NCBI GenBank assembly: GCA_040398805.1
Contig: JBBATK010000010.1
Coordinates: 29,664-93,663, forward strand
Length of the DNA: 64,000 nt
From: JBBATK01 sp040398805
Lineage (GTDB): Bacteria; Bacteroidota; Ignavibacteria; Kapaibacteriales; NICIL-2
Direction of reading: 5' to 3'
Shown: piece by piece, positions 1 through 8,568 of the stretch
How the letters are laid out: every line of letters starts with the position of its first letter
How positions within the stretch are numbered: position 1 is the first letter of the stretch
Notes under the pieces: generated by a model
The model's input: only the letters and a program-made list of their open reading frames with translations
Databases searched by the model: none
What the model was told of the DNA's origin: nothing
Translations under genes and position numbers: made by a program

Positions 1-137
1 ACATTGAAACAAATACTTTCCTTCAATCTCTTTATTCCCGTGCCCGATCTCCTTGTATAGGCGACGACCCGTTCCATCGATACCCGCGCATGGACGAGGC
101 AGAAGGCCAATTCGTCTTTTTCTTCGGTCTTCATCAT
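1..137 (-). CDS. Possible partial CDS running off the window edge
   Basis: On the minus strand an ATG-ATG pair at 137-132 opens a frame that has no stop through to base 1 (about 45 codons). The start shares one base with the TGA of the Rrf2 gene (TGATG), a typical coupled arrangement. The peptide begins MMKTEEKDELAFCLVHARV and is not recognised. A second minus-strand frame is also open here, so the choice of frame rests mainly on the coupled start. No function is assigned. Confidence 0.25.
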   Translation of the reverse strand, partial: MMKTEEKDELAFCLVHARVSMERVVAYTRRSGTGIKRLKESICFN

Positions 138-592
138 CACAAAGCGATACGCTTGAGCATCTCCGGATGCGCCAAGCGAAGATTGAGCATAGTAGCATCA
201 TGCGCCAGCGCCTCCAACGACGTCCCCATGAACACACGGACGATTTCCGTGCGGAGCATCACCCAACGGTCGTGCACCGGACACGCCTCCGCCACGCCGC
301 ATCCGGGCAGACCCAGCATGCATTGCTCGAACACATCCGTTCCGTCGATGACGCTGATAAGATCGAGGAGAGATACATCTTCCGCCCTCTTGGCAAGCAT
401 CACCCCCCCATGCACGCCCCTCTGCGAGGTCATGATACCGGCGTTCGTCAGTTGCTGCAAGACTTTCGTGAGAAAGTGGAAGGAGATATTCAGGTTCGAC
501 GATATCTCGTTGATCGAGATCCAATCTTCGCACTTCCTGGCTGCGACGTAGATGGCCGCTTGCACGCCATACGTACATGTTTTGGAAAGCAT
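137..592 (-). CDS. Rrf2-family transcriptional regulator, probably Fe-S sensing
   Basis: The 151-residue protein has the Rrf2 layout: an N-terminal winged helix-turn-helix (residues 1-75, beginning MLSKTCTYGVQAAIYVA, with the SINEISSNLNISFHFLTKVL recognition region) followed by a dimerisation helix. Residues around 95-108 carry three cysteines spaced CX6CX5C, close to the cluster-ligating cysteines of IscR and NsrR. That suggests a [2Fe-2S] or [4Fe-4S] sensor of redox, nitric oxide or iron-sulfur status; which of these cannot be told from sequence. A GAGGTG ribosome site lies five bases before the ATG. It is divergent from mfd and may be coupled to an unidentified gene running off the window. 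Confidence 0.88.
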   Translation of the reverse strand: MLSKTCTYGVQAAIYVAARKCEDWISINEISSNLNISFHFLTKVLQQLTNAGIMTSQRGVHGGVMLAKRAEDVSLLDLISVIDGTDVFEQCMLGLPGCGVAEACPVHDRWVMLRTEIVRVFMGTSLEALAHDATMLNLRLAHPEMLKRIAL

Positions 593-607
593 GGAATCAC
601 CTCGTTC

Positions 608-623
608 GTGGTGGTGGTGGTGG
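608..623. repeat. GTG trinucleotide repeat in the Rrf2 leader
   Basis: About five perfect GTG units lie 16-31 bases upstream of the Rrf2 ATG, in its 5' untranslated region (CCA units on the coding strand). The tract does not change a reading frame. A change in its length could alter promoter-to-ribosome-site spacing. It may be neutral. Confidence 0.6.
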
Positions 624-875
624 GTGAGACGTACCTTATGAGAGATTAAGACTATTTTATCTGCAATCTACGCAACGAACCGAAAACGAGCAAGGATGAT
701 CGATGCTTTTTATCCACAGCACATGCTTTCCCGGCGGTCCGAGCCGGTGTGGGACCCACCATCCGGAGCGCTCTGGGGAGGAGGCACACGTTTCCCGATT
801 GCCGGCATACCTGACGTGGCGAAATGCGTCTGTATCTTGCGTCTCTGCATCCAATCGACCGACATCACGGAACTC

Positions 876-3800
876 ATGGCCGACACCGCACCACCGTTAT
901 TACCATTGGTACGAGCATTCGAGCGCACGTCCTTCCATCGACGACTGCGCAGCGCACTGGACACCGGTGAGCAGATCCGTACGCGTACCTTGCGGGGGTC
1001 CTTGAAGTCCTTGGCGGTGGCCTCCGTGCATGTCCATGCCCGACGTCGCCTGCTTGTCGTCTGCGCTCCGGAGGTCGTGTCGGCGTGGTACCACGACCTT
1101 GCCTCCATGGTGCCGCATACCTCCATCGCGGCTTTTCCCGAGGCGTCGAAGACGCGAACGGCCATCAGTCATCATCACGAAGACATGGCCCGCATCGTCG
1201 ACGTGGTATCCACCATCGAGAAGAGTCCGCTCGCCATCATCATCGCAACGCCCGCCTCGTTCAGCGTGCCGTTGCCGAAGCCGGAATCGGTGGTTCACAA
1301 CTCGATGAAATTGAAGCGCGGCGACACGCAGGGTTTCGATGAACTCACGACGCACCTGCTTCTCAATGGGTTCGAGCGACGTGATTTCGTGGCGCAACCG
1401 GGCGACATCGCCGTGCGCGGCGGCATCATCGACCTCTTCCCCGTTGGTTGGTCCACGCCGTTGCGCATAGAGTTCTGGGGGAACAGCATCGACTCCGTGC
1501 GGGAATTCGATCCCTTGTCGCAGCGGAGCATCCGTGAGCATGAGTCCGTGGAGTTCCTGGCCCGCTTCATCAGCGACGAGCACGACGAGTTCTCCTGCCG
1601 GCTCAGCGACTATGTCTATCCCGATACCCAGATCGTGCTCGACGAGCCGGATCATCTCGCCTCCTTGTTCGATGATCTTGACGCGACGACGTTGAGCGAG
1701 GACTTGAGCGCTCGGGCCACGCTCCTGATCAATCCCATCGGCAGCTGCATCATCGAGACGCAATCCCACGCACAACTGTCCGCCGATGCCTCCATGGATG
1801 CCGTCTACGACGAACTCATCCGTCACCAGCAGAGCGGGACCGCCGTCTTCGTGTGTGCAGAAGGTACCATCCACACCAAGCGCATGCACGAGTTGCTGGA
1901 GAACGTCGCGGAACGTCGGGAGGCCGATGACGATGCGGAGACGCACCTGTCCACCGATCGCATTCACTGGTTGCACGGAACGCCGCACGCCGGCTTCACG
2001 TGGACCGAGGAACGCCTTTGCGTGATGACGGAGCACGAGGTGTTCAACCGGCAGCGCTTCCGCGATGCGCGACGCTACGCACCGTCCGCCGGCCTCACCC
2101 TGCGCGAGCTCCAGCAGCTGCGGCGGGGCGACCTCATCGTGCATATCGATAAGGGGGTGGGTCAGTTCGACGGACTCGAGACGATAACCATTTCCGGGAG
2201 CAAGCAGGAAAGCGTCCGTCTCGTCTTCGCCGACAACGACGTGTTATACGTCCATTTGAATTACCTCAACAAACTGCAACGCTACTCGGCGGCCGAAGGC
2301 ACATCGCCGAAGCTCAGCAAACTCGGCAGCGGCGATTGGGAACGGAAGAAAGCGCGGACGAAGAAGAAGGTCAAGGACATCGCCCGGGACCTCATCAAGC
2401 TCTATGCCCAACGGAAATCCCTTCGCGGCTATGCCTTCCCCGCCGATACGATCTGGCAGAAAGAGTTCGAAGCGTCGTTCATGTACGAGGATACGCCGGA
2501 CCAGTCGCGCGCCACGGCCGAAGTGAAAGCGGACATGGAAGTGCCCATGCCCATGGACCGATTGGTGTGCGGCGATGTCGGCTTCGGCAAAACGGAAGTC
2601 GCCATCCGCGCCGCCTTCAAAGCCGCGCAAGCCGGCAAACAGGTGGCCGTGCTTGTTCCCACGACCATCCTTGCACAGCAGCATTACCTTACCTTTAGCG
2701 AACGATTGCGACGCTATCCCGTGACGGTGGACGTCATGTCGCGCTTCCGCACGCCCGAGGAGCAGAAATCCGTCGTGGAACGCCTGAAGAACGGCGACGT
2801 CGACATCCTCATCGGCACCCACCGGTTGCTGAGCAAGGACGTGGAGTTCCGGAATCTCGGATTGCTCATCATCGACGAGGAGCAACGCTTCGGTGTGGGC
2901 GCTAAAGAGAAACTGCGGACGCTGCGTGCGAACATCGATACGCTGACACTCACGGCAACGCCGATCCCGCGGACATTGAACTTCTCCCTCATGGGTGCCC
3001 GCGACCTCAGTCTCATCGAGACCCCTCCGCGGAACCGCCTGCCCGTGCAGACGAGCATCATCGAATGGGATGCGGACATCCTTCGCGAAGCGATCAACAG
3101 GGAACTCGAACGAGGCGGCCAGCTGTACCTGGTGAACGATAGTATTCATGAGCTGGACGAGATAGCGATGCGCCTTGTGGAGATCATTCCCGGTCTGCGC
3201 TTCGGCATCGCACACGGACAGATGGACACCAAGAAACTCGAGAACGTCATGGAACGTTTTCTCGAACGGAAATTCGACGTGCTGCTCAGCACGAAGATCG
3301 TGGAGAGCGGTCTGGATATCCCGAATGTCAATACGATGATCATCAACCACGCCGACCGCTTCGGACTTGCCGAACTGTATCAGCTGCGCGGACGCGTGGG
3401 ACGTTCCAATGCGCAAGCATACTGCTATCTCTGCGTGCCGCCGGTGAAGACCTTGAACCGCACCGCCATCCGGCGCCTGCAAGCCATCGAAGAGCACACC
3501 GACCTGGGAAGCGGATTCCACCTTGCCATGCGGGACCTGGAGATACGCGGCGCCGGAAATCTTCTCGGGGCGGAACAAAGCGGATTCATCGCCGAACTCG
3601 GACTGGAGACCTATCAGCGTATCGTCGATGAAGCCGTCCGCGAACTCCGTCATGAGGAATTCAGCGACATGTTCCCCGAAAGCGAACTCCTCAACGTATC
3701 GAACGAAGACCTGGCGGTGGAACTGGACGGCGATGCGCTTCTTCCCGAATCGTATGTGCCGAAGGACACCGAGCGTTTCGAATTCTACAAACGACTCTTC

Positions 3801-4190
3801 AACGCCCGCACGGAAAGGTCGCTCGAGGATATCGCCGGCGAATTGCGCGACCGGTACGGCGCACTGCCGGACGCTGCGGAGAACCTGCTCTTCGCCGTGC
3901 GCCTGCGCCTTGCCGCACTGCCCGCCGGTTTCGATCGTCTTCTCGTGGCGAACGACCGACTCACCATCGAAATCGCCGCGAATATTCCCGAACAGTACGT
4001 CCAGCATGCCTTCCCCCGCGTCGTGAGCCGCGTCTCGCAGCGGGAAGGATCGCAGTTCAAACAGAATCAGAAACGGATCATCATCGACATCCCGCTCGCA
4101 CGACGGGAGGAAGCTCTCACTCTTGTGCAGTCGCTTTCCCTTGATGTGCAAGAAGCACTGATGTCGGCCTCGAAAAACCATGCGGCATGA
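876..4190 (+). CDS. mfd: Transcription-repair coupling factor Mfd
   Basis: Mfd is the ATP-dependent translocase that removes RNA polymerase stalled at DNA damage and recruits UvrA. The 1104-residue protein has the expected order: UvrB-homology N-terminal region, an RNA polymerase-interaction module, then a RecG-like helicase core with Walker A GDVGFGKTEVA near residue 565, DEEQRFGV near 667 and LTATPIPRTL. A TRCF C-terminal domain follows. Length is near the family norm (about 1100-1150). The frame is open upstream to 696, but family N-termini begin near MADTAPPLLP, so the ATG at 876 is chosen. Its 3' end overlaps the next gene by 11 bases. Confidence 0.97.
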   Translation: MADTAPPLLPLVRAFERTSFHRRLRSALDTGEQIRTRTLRGSLKSLAVASVHVHARRRLLVVCAPEVVSAWYHDLASMVPHTSIAAFPEASKTRTAISHHHEDMARIVDVVSTIEKSPLAIIIATPASFSVPLPKPESVVHNSMKLKRGDTQGFDELTTHLLLNGFERRDFVAQPGDIAVRGGIIDLFPVGWSTPLRIEFWGNSIDSVREFDPLSQRSIREHESVEFLARFISDEHDEFSCRLSDYVYPDTQIVLDEPDHLASLFDDLDATTLSEDLSARATLLINPIGSCIIETQSHAQLSADASMDAVYDELIRHQQSGTAVFVCAEGTIHTKRMHELLENVAERREADDDAETHLSTDRIHWLHGTPHAGFTWTEERLCVMTEHEVFNRQRFRDARRYAPSAGLTLRELQQLRRGDLIVHIDKGVGQFDGLETITISGSKQESVRLVFADNDVLYVHLNYLNKLQRYSAAEGTSPKLSKLGSGDWERKKARTKKKVKDIARDLIKLYAQRKSLRGYAFPADTIWQKEFEASFMYEDTPDQSRATAEVKADMEVPMPMDRLVCGDVGFGKTEVAIRAAFKAAQAGKQVAVLVPTTILAQQHYLTFSERLRRYPVTVDVMSRFRTPEEQKSVVERLKNGDVDILIGTHRLLSKDVEFRNLGLLIIDEEQRFGVGAKEKLRTLRANIDTLTLTATPIPRTLNFSLMGARDLSLIETPPRNRLPVQTSIIEWDADILREAINRELERGGQLYLVNDSIHELDEIAMRLVEIIPGLRFGIAHGQMDTKKLENVMERFLERKFDVLLSTKIVESGLDIPNVNTMIINHADRFGLAELYQLRGRVGRSNAQAYCYLCVPPVKTLNRTAIRRLQAIEEHTDLGSGFHLAMRDLEIRGAGNLLGAEQSGFIAELGLETYQRIVDEAVRELRHEEFSDMFPESELLNVSNEDLAVELDGDALLPESYVPKDTERFEFYKRLFNARTERSLEDIAGELRDRYGALPDAAENLLFAVRLRLAALPAGFDRLLVANDRLTIEIAANIPEQYVQHAFPRVVSRVSQREGSQFKQNQKRIIIDIPLARREEALTLVQSLSLDVQEALMSASKNHAA

Positions 4191-5574
4191 CCTTGCACCA
4201 TATCGTTACCTGCTTCGCGCCGTCGCACTTCTCGTACTCGTGTGCGCATGCGGCGCGGCGTCAAGGTCGGCCGACACGCTTCAGACGAAACGGCGGCTTC
4301 CGGGAGCGGTGAACGAGTATGCGCCGGTCGTGTATCCCCTCTTGAGTTTCGATGGTCGCACCCTGTACTTCTCGCGGAAGTACCATCCGGAGAACGTAGG
4401 AAAGACGCGGGACGCGGACGATGTGTGGTCATGCTCACGGGACAGTGCCGGGACGTGGTCGGAAGCGACGGATGTCACCCGGTTCAACTCACCCGTCAGC
4501 GACGTGCTCTGCAGCATCTCGCCCGATGGAACCACCGCTCTGCTGGCACGGACAACGTCGGAGAATGACGCGCCCAGCGTCCGACTGTTCGTCATGAACC
4601 ACACCGATTCAGGCTGGAGCGGACCGAAGCCCGTAACGATCGACGGGTTCATCGGTCGCACGTCGCATATCTACGCCCATCTCTCCTTCGATAACGCTAC
4701 GCTGTTCCTGGCCGTGGACGTACCCGACCGCGGAATGGACATCTTTTCGTGCTCGCGTGTGGACTCCGTGCCCGATGCCTGGGTATTCAACCGACCGGTA
4801 TCGCTGGGCGAGATGATCAATACCAAGGGTATCGAAGGTTCGCCCTTCCTGGCGTTCGACGGACGTACCTTGTATTTCACCTCGGATGGCCATGGAGGCT
4901 ATGGAAGTCAGGATGTATTCGTGACGCGTCGACTCGATAGCACGTTCACGTCGTGGTCGGCACCGGAAAACCTTGGAGACGGCATAAACACAGGGCTCAT
5001 CGACCATTGTTTCTCGCTCTTCGCCGATGGTACGACGGCACTGATCGTGTCGGCGGACTCCTCGCGGAGCACCGGTGTCTTCGAAGTCACTCTTCCACCG
5101 AACCTGCGCATGGGACCCTCGATCGTGGGATCGGGCTCCGCTCGGCCGACCACGGACACGGTGGTCGTCACCGTGACGTTCCCGACAAACAAGACGCGGA
5201 TACGGGAAACGAATATCGACTCTCTGGTTCTTGCAAAGGTCCGCCGACTGCGTGGCACCTCCGTGCGGGTCGTCATCAGCGGCCATACGGACATGACCGG
5301 TATCGAGGCGAGGAACTCGTCACTGTCCATGCGACGGGCGCTGGTGCTGCGCAAGACACTCCAAGCGGTGTTCCGGAAGCGTGCGCCCGGACTGCGCGTG
5401 ACAGCCATGCAATGCGCGGGCAAAGGCATGTCGGAACCCATCGGCGACAATGCGACGGAGGCAGGACGTCAAGCCAACCGTCGGGCGACGGCGCGCATCA
5501 TCATCGGCACAACACCGTCAAAAACGAATGGCGACACTGACCGCGGCGGCAGACCCCGTCGTCGGCGACGCTGA
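4180..5574 (+). CDS. OmpA-family protein with PD40 (WD40-like) propeller repeats
   Basis: A 464-residue exported protein. An N-terminal signal peptide (hydrophobic stretch LLRAVALLVLVCAC) is followed by several PD40-type repeats recognisable by S-x-DG-RTLYF strings (LLSFDGRTLYFSRK, LAFDGRTLYFTSDG). Residues from about 330 form an OmpA-like peptidoglycan-binding domain (VVISGHTDMTG, RALVLRKTL, ANRRATARI). This PD40 plus OmpA layout is common in Bacteroidota outer-membrane-linked proteins, where it probably tethers the envelope to peptidoglycan. It starts inside the end of mfd, and its 3' end overlaps the convergent DUF5683 gene by 57 bases. Confidence 0.88.
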   Translation: MRHDLAPYRYLLRAVALLVLVCACGAASRSADTLQTKRRLPGAVNEYAPVVYPLLSFDGRTLYFSRKYHPENVGKTRDADDVWSCSRDSAGTWSEATDVTRFNSPVSDVLCSISPDGTTALLARTTSENDAPSVRLFVMNHTDSGWSGPKPVTIDGFIGRTSHIYAHLSFDNATLFLAVDVPDRGMDIFSCSRVDSVPDAWVFNRPVSLGEMINTKGIEGSPFLAFDGRTLYFTSDGHGGYGSQDVFVTRRLDSTFTSWSAPENLGDGINTGLIDHCFSLFADGTTALIVSADSSRSTGVFEVTLPPNLRMGPSIVGSGSARPTTDTVVVTVTFPTNKTRIRETNIDSLVLAKVRRLRGTSVRVVISGHTDMTGIEARNSSLSMRRALVLRKTLQAVFRKRAPGLRVTAMQCAGKGMSEPIGDNATEAGRQANRRATARIIIGTTPSKTNGDTDRGGRPRRRRR

Positions 5575-6066
5575 GGGCATCCAACTGACACCGGTGTCAC
5601 TCACGTCGAAGTCGAACAGATGCGCTCCCACATACGCATCCACGGCGGCGAGCGCATACACGCCAAGCAACCAGAGTCCGGCGACATCGCGTTGATCGCG
5701 ATAGAACTCCTTCTCACGAAAGGTCCTGTCCTTCAACGGATCGGTATCGGCAAGAGCGTCATATCGCGCCTGCGCGCTCGCGAATTTCACGTCGTTCCAC
5801 ACGATGATACTCGTCACCGACACCGCAGCGGCACCGAACACACCGGCTTTGACATACGACTCGTTATACAGCTGTCCCCAACCGGGAAAGACGATCGAGC
5901 GGAGAATGGCGCTGGACGGCGACTTGAGGGATTTCGCGCGCAGCACGCTGTCCTGACCTCGCGACTCGGTTCGCGCAGCATGCGCATTCACACCGCCGAG
6001 CATGGTCGCGACGACCAACCACACACACACAGCGGGATGCGAGACGATCTTCAGGTAGCGACTCAT
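5518..6066 (-). CDS. DUF5683-like membrane protein
   Basis: A 182-residue protein starting MSRYLKIVSH with a signal or membrane segment (residues 8-27). The middle has the DUF5683 hallmark SIVFPGWGQLYNESYVKAGVF, then two hydrophobic helices (AAAVSVTSIIVW and LWLLGVYALAAVDAYVGAH). The domain is frequent in Bacteroidota; its role is unknown. The ATG overlaps the RidA stop as ATGA, so the much longer open frame upstream is discarded and the two genes are probably translationally coupled. It is last in the DUF4197-FtsB-RidA-DUF5683 operon and runs 57 bases into the convergent OmpA gene. Confidence 0.8.
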   Translation of the reverse strand: MSRYLKIVSHPAVCVWLVVATMLGGVNAHAARTESRGQDSVLRAKSLKSPSSAILRSIVFPGWGQLYNESYVKAGVFGAAAVSVTSIIVWNDVKFASAQARYDALADTDPLKDRTFREKEFYRDQRDVAGLWLLGVYALAAVDAYVGAHLFDFDVSDTGVSWMPSASPTTGSAAAVSVAIRF

Positions 6067-6533
6067 CGTACCGGTCCCATGGCGATGACTTCGATCTCCA
6101 CGCTGACATCCTTCGGCAGACGGGCCACCTCCACCGTGGAACGCGCAGGCGACGAGTCCGATAGATATTCGGCATACACGTCGTTCATGGCACCGAACTC
6201 GTTCATGTCCTTGAGAAACACCGTTGTCTTCACCACGTTGTCCAAACTCAATCCTTCGGACGCCAGGAGGGCTTTGATGTTCGCGAACACCTGATGTGTC
6301 TGCACACGGACGTCGCCGTGGACCAGCTCTCCGCTCGCTGTCAGCGCTATCTGACCCGAGAAGAAATACATGCGCCCCTGGGCGGCGATACCTTGTGAAT
6401 ACGGTCCGATCGGCGCCGGTGCGTCCGTCGTGTGAATGGTGTGTTTCATGGATGAAGGATTGATGGATGAACAAGAGGTCGCGACACAGGCGCAGAGTAT
6501 CGCGAGGATGTGAATCTGTCCGAGCCGACGCAT
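6063..6533 (-). CDS. RidA-family protein with a signal-peptide-like N-terminus
   Basis: RidA proteins are trimeric deaminases that clear reactive enamine/imine intermediates. Residues 29-156 form a complete RidA domain (APIGPYSQGI, YFFSGQIAL, NVVKTTVFLKDM, ARSTVEVARLP). The conserved Arg of the active site is present in ARSTVEV. Unusually, 28 residues precede the usual start: two arginines, a hydrophobic run and cysteines in LCACVATSCSS, resembling a lipoprotein signal. A GAGG element lies six bases before this upstream ATG, whereas the internal ATG at 6449 has no clear ribosome site. An exported RidA is therefore possible, but cytoplasmic translation from 6449 cannot be excluded. Confidence 0.85.
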   Translation of the reverse strand: MRRLGQIHILAILCACVATSCSSINPSSMKHTIHTTDAPAPIGPYSQGIAAQGRMYFFSGQIALTASGELVHGDVRVQTHQVFANIKALLASEGLSLDNVVKTTVFLKDMNEFGAMNDVYAEYLSDSSPARSTVEVARLPKDVSVEIEVIAMGPVR

Positions 6534-6540
6534 GACGACC

Positions 6541-6900
6541 TCAGGGTTGTGAATTCTTGTGCAAGATAATCACCTGCTCACCGGGACGTGACAGACCGTA
6601 CTTCTCTCTGGCCAAACGTTCTATCTCGAGAGTATCGAACCGGAGGCGGTTTGCAACCCGCGCAAGGGAATCGTGGCGCACACGTGCGGAACTCAGCGAG
6701 TCCAGTAACTCGCCCTTCCGATGCTCAAGCTGGAATCGTGTGATGAATCCGTATTGCGAGCACATCCCGAACATGATGGCCAGCATGCAAATGAGCAGCA
6801 CCAGCAAACGACGGCGTCGTTTCACCACGGCCAGTGAATCCACAGCAGGAGTCTCTGCGGGTTTGGGCTCCGGTGCTATGGCGGGTTTCATGGACTTCAT
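6541..6900 (-). CDS. FtsB/DivIC-family septum formation initiator
   Basis: A 119-residue bitopic protein. A Pro/Ala-rich cytoplasmic tail (1-25) and basic patch KRRRR precede one transmembrane helix (LLVLLICMLAIMFGM). A short extracytoplasmic coiled coil (LEHRKGELLDSLSSARV) follows, then the typical C-terminal motif LAREKYGLSRPGEQVI. FtsB/DivIC proteins bridge FtsL and FtsQ in the divisome. It lies seven bases upstream of the RidA gene in the same operon. Confidence 0.85.
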   Translation of the reverse strand: MKSMKPAIAPEPKPAETPAVDSLAVVKRRRRLLVLLICMLAIMFGMCSQYGFITRFQLEHRKGELLDSLSSARVRHDSLARVANRLRFDTLEIERLAREKYGLSRPGEQVIILHKNSQP

Positions 6901-6930
6901 CGGCGAGACGTGTGCAGCGTCGAACGGTTT

Positions 6931-7671
6931 TCACTTCGAAAATACCTTTTTCAAAAGCTCCGTGGTGCGAGCCATCGGATTCGTGCGGATACGTAGTTCC
7001 TCCTCGACGATCATCACGAAGAGTCCGCCGAGCGCTTTCTCCGTGGTATAGGCAGGAAGATCGGGATTGATCTTCTCGACAAAGGGGATCTTGTTATAGC
7101 TGTTCATGAGCGACGACCAGTATTGCGTGGCGTTGACGCTCTCGAGCGCCTTCGATATCACGGGAAGCATCGCGGCGTACAAGGCCGGCGATGTGGAACG
7201 ACGCAGATACGACGTACCGGCGCTATCGCTACCCTTCACGATGGCGATGGCGTCGGTGATCGTCATCTTCTGGATGGCGGAAACGAAGATGGGCTTGGCT
7301 TCAACTGCCGCCTTCTCCGCGGCTCGGTTGATCGACAGGACGGCTTCATCCACCTTCGAACCGAGTCCCACCTTCCGCAGCGTGCTTTCGATTTTCTGCG
7401 CATCCTGCGGGAACGGGATCTTCACTTTGGGATTACCGAAATACCCATCCACCGCGGATAGGGCCGCGCTGCCGTTCGACGTCCCTTGGACGAGCGCTTC
7501 CTTCAACGCCGCCGCTGCGTCGGCCTCCGAGAATCCGCCCACGGGAGCTTTCGTCACATCCTTGAGTGTCTTCTTGGCCTTGTCCAGCCAGCTCTGCGCA
7601 TGCATGGTGGAGACATTGCTCGCCATGAGCAGCAGCGTCAGCACGGCAACGATCGCTACGGTTCTTTTCAT
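6931..7671 (-). CDS. DUF4197 domain exported protein
   Basis: A 246-residue protein with a signal peptide (MKRTVAIVAVLTLLLMASN, cleavage near HAQ). The remainder matches the DUF4197 family: LKEALVQGTSNGS, YFGNPKVKIPFP, LRKVGLGSKVDEAVLSIN, KMTITDAIAIVKGSDSAGTSYLR. The function of the family is unknown; members are periplasmic or outer-membrane-associated. The ATG at 7671 is chosen because it starts the signal peptide; the frame is open a further 46 codons upstream. First gene of the minus-strand operon, divergent from the CPBP protease gene. Confidence 0.9.
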   Translation of the reverse strand: MKRTVAIVAVLTLLLMASNVSTMHAQSWLDKAKKTLKDVTKAPVGGFSEADAAAALKEALVQGTSNGSAALSAVDGYFGNPKVKIPFPQDAQKIESTLRKVGLGSKVDEAVLSINRAAEKAAVEAKPIFVSAIQKMTITDAIAIVKGSDSAGTSYLRRSTSPALYAAMLPVISKALESVNATQYWSSLMNSYNKIPFVEKINPDLPAYTTEKALGGLFVMIVEEELRIRTNPMARTTELLKKVFSK

Positions 7672-7873
7672 GGTAGGTACAGGTTGTGGTGAAACGGACT
7701 CATAGGTGATGACGAAGATAGACGGAAAAGATTCTTCCATTACCCTTCTACCTGGCAGCCCGCCGAGCGACACGGTGCCGCAGGGGGAACGACGCGTAAC
7801 TTGCGGCACGACAGGTGGCGCGAACTCGCGCCCGAATCAGGTCCGATCACTAACACATATCTCACGCCACCAC

Positions 7874-8527
7874 ATGTCCTCACGGGTCTTCATTCTCTCC
7901 ATCCTCTCCGTTTCCTTTGCGTGGTTCCTTCTGTTCTCCGGTGCCACAGATCTCTCTGCGCAGCTGGTAGCAAACCACTTCTGGTCCGGGATGGCAGGTG
8001 TCTGCGTCCTCATGATGCTGTTTGTCGTTCGCACGCACGGTTCCGCCGTGAGGGCACTGCTCCGGATTCCGCGCGACGCGGCTGCACACGTCGTCGGTAG
8101 TAGCCTTGTCCACGGTGTGCTCTGGGCCGCATTGTCGGTGATCGGTCTTCTCCTTCTTCGCGCTCACGTACCGCTGCTTGGCTCGTATGCAGAGCGGATC
8201 TTTGCGGTGAGTTCACAAGTACACGTGTCCATTTCAGCTTTTTTACTCATCCTGCTCATTGCGCCGGCGGAGGAGATTTACTGGCGTGGATACGTCATGG
8301 ATGTCATGACCGATCGTGTGGGCTCGGCGCGCGCGCCCCTGGCCATGGCGGCCTTGGACGCCGCTGTCCATGCGGCCACGGGCAATATCCTGCTTGTGGG
8401 TGCGGCCGCGGCGCTTGGTCTGCAATGGGGATATCTTCGCCGGCGCACCGGATCCCTTGTTCCCTGCATCGTCTCTCATGCCGTGTGGGATCTCATCGTC
8501 TTCGTTCTCTATCCTGCGCTTTTCTGA
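7874..8527 (+). CDS. CPBP-family intramembrane metalloprotease
   Basis: A 217-residue polytopic membrane protein with about six hydrophobic segments. The Abi/CPBP catalytic motifs are visible: PAEEIYWRGYVMD (EExxxR motif) near residue 138 and SHAVWDLIVF near 200 (HxxxD/N motif). Related proteases act in prenyl-protein processing, anti-sigma cleavage or bacteriocin immunity; the substrate here is unknown. The start at 7874 begins the first transmembrane helix (MSSRVFILSILSVSFAW); the in-frame extension upstream has no membrane or family character. A TAACTTGC element about 80 bases upstream is a weak -7 candidate. Confidence 0.87.
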   Translation: MSSRVFILSILSVSFAWFLLFSGATDLSAQLVANHFWSGMAGVCVLMMLFVVRTHGSAVRALLRIPRDAAAHVVGSSLVHGVLWAALSVIGLLLLRAHVPLLGSYAERIFAVSSQVHVSISAFLLILLIAPAEEIYWRGYVMDVMTDRVGSARAPLAMAALDAAVHAATGNILLVGAAAALGLQWGYLRRRTGSLVPCIVSHAVWDLIVFVLYPALF

Positions 8528-8568
8528 AACTCGGAAAGGACCCGTGCGGGTGCTTCCGCAGGCAGCCC

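Noticed and set aside
2244..4181. 645-codon minus-strand open frame
   Set aside because: Antisense to the mfd helicase core; His/Phe/Arg-rich with no family character. A by-product of GC-rich codon bias.
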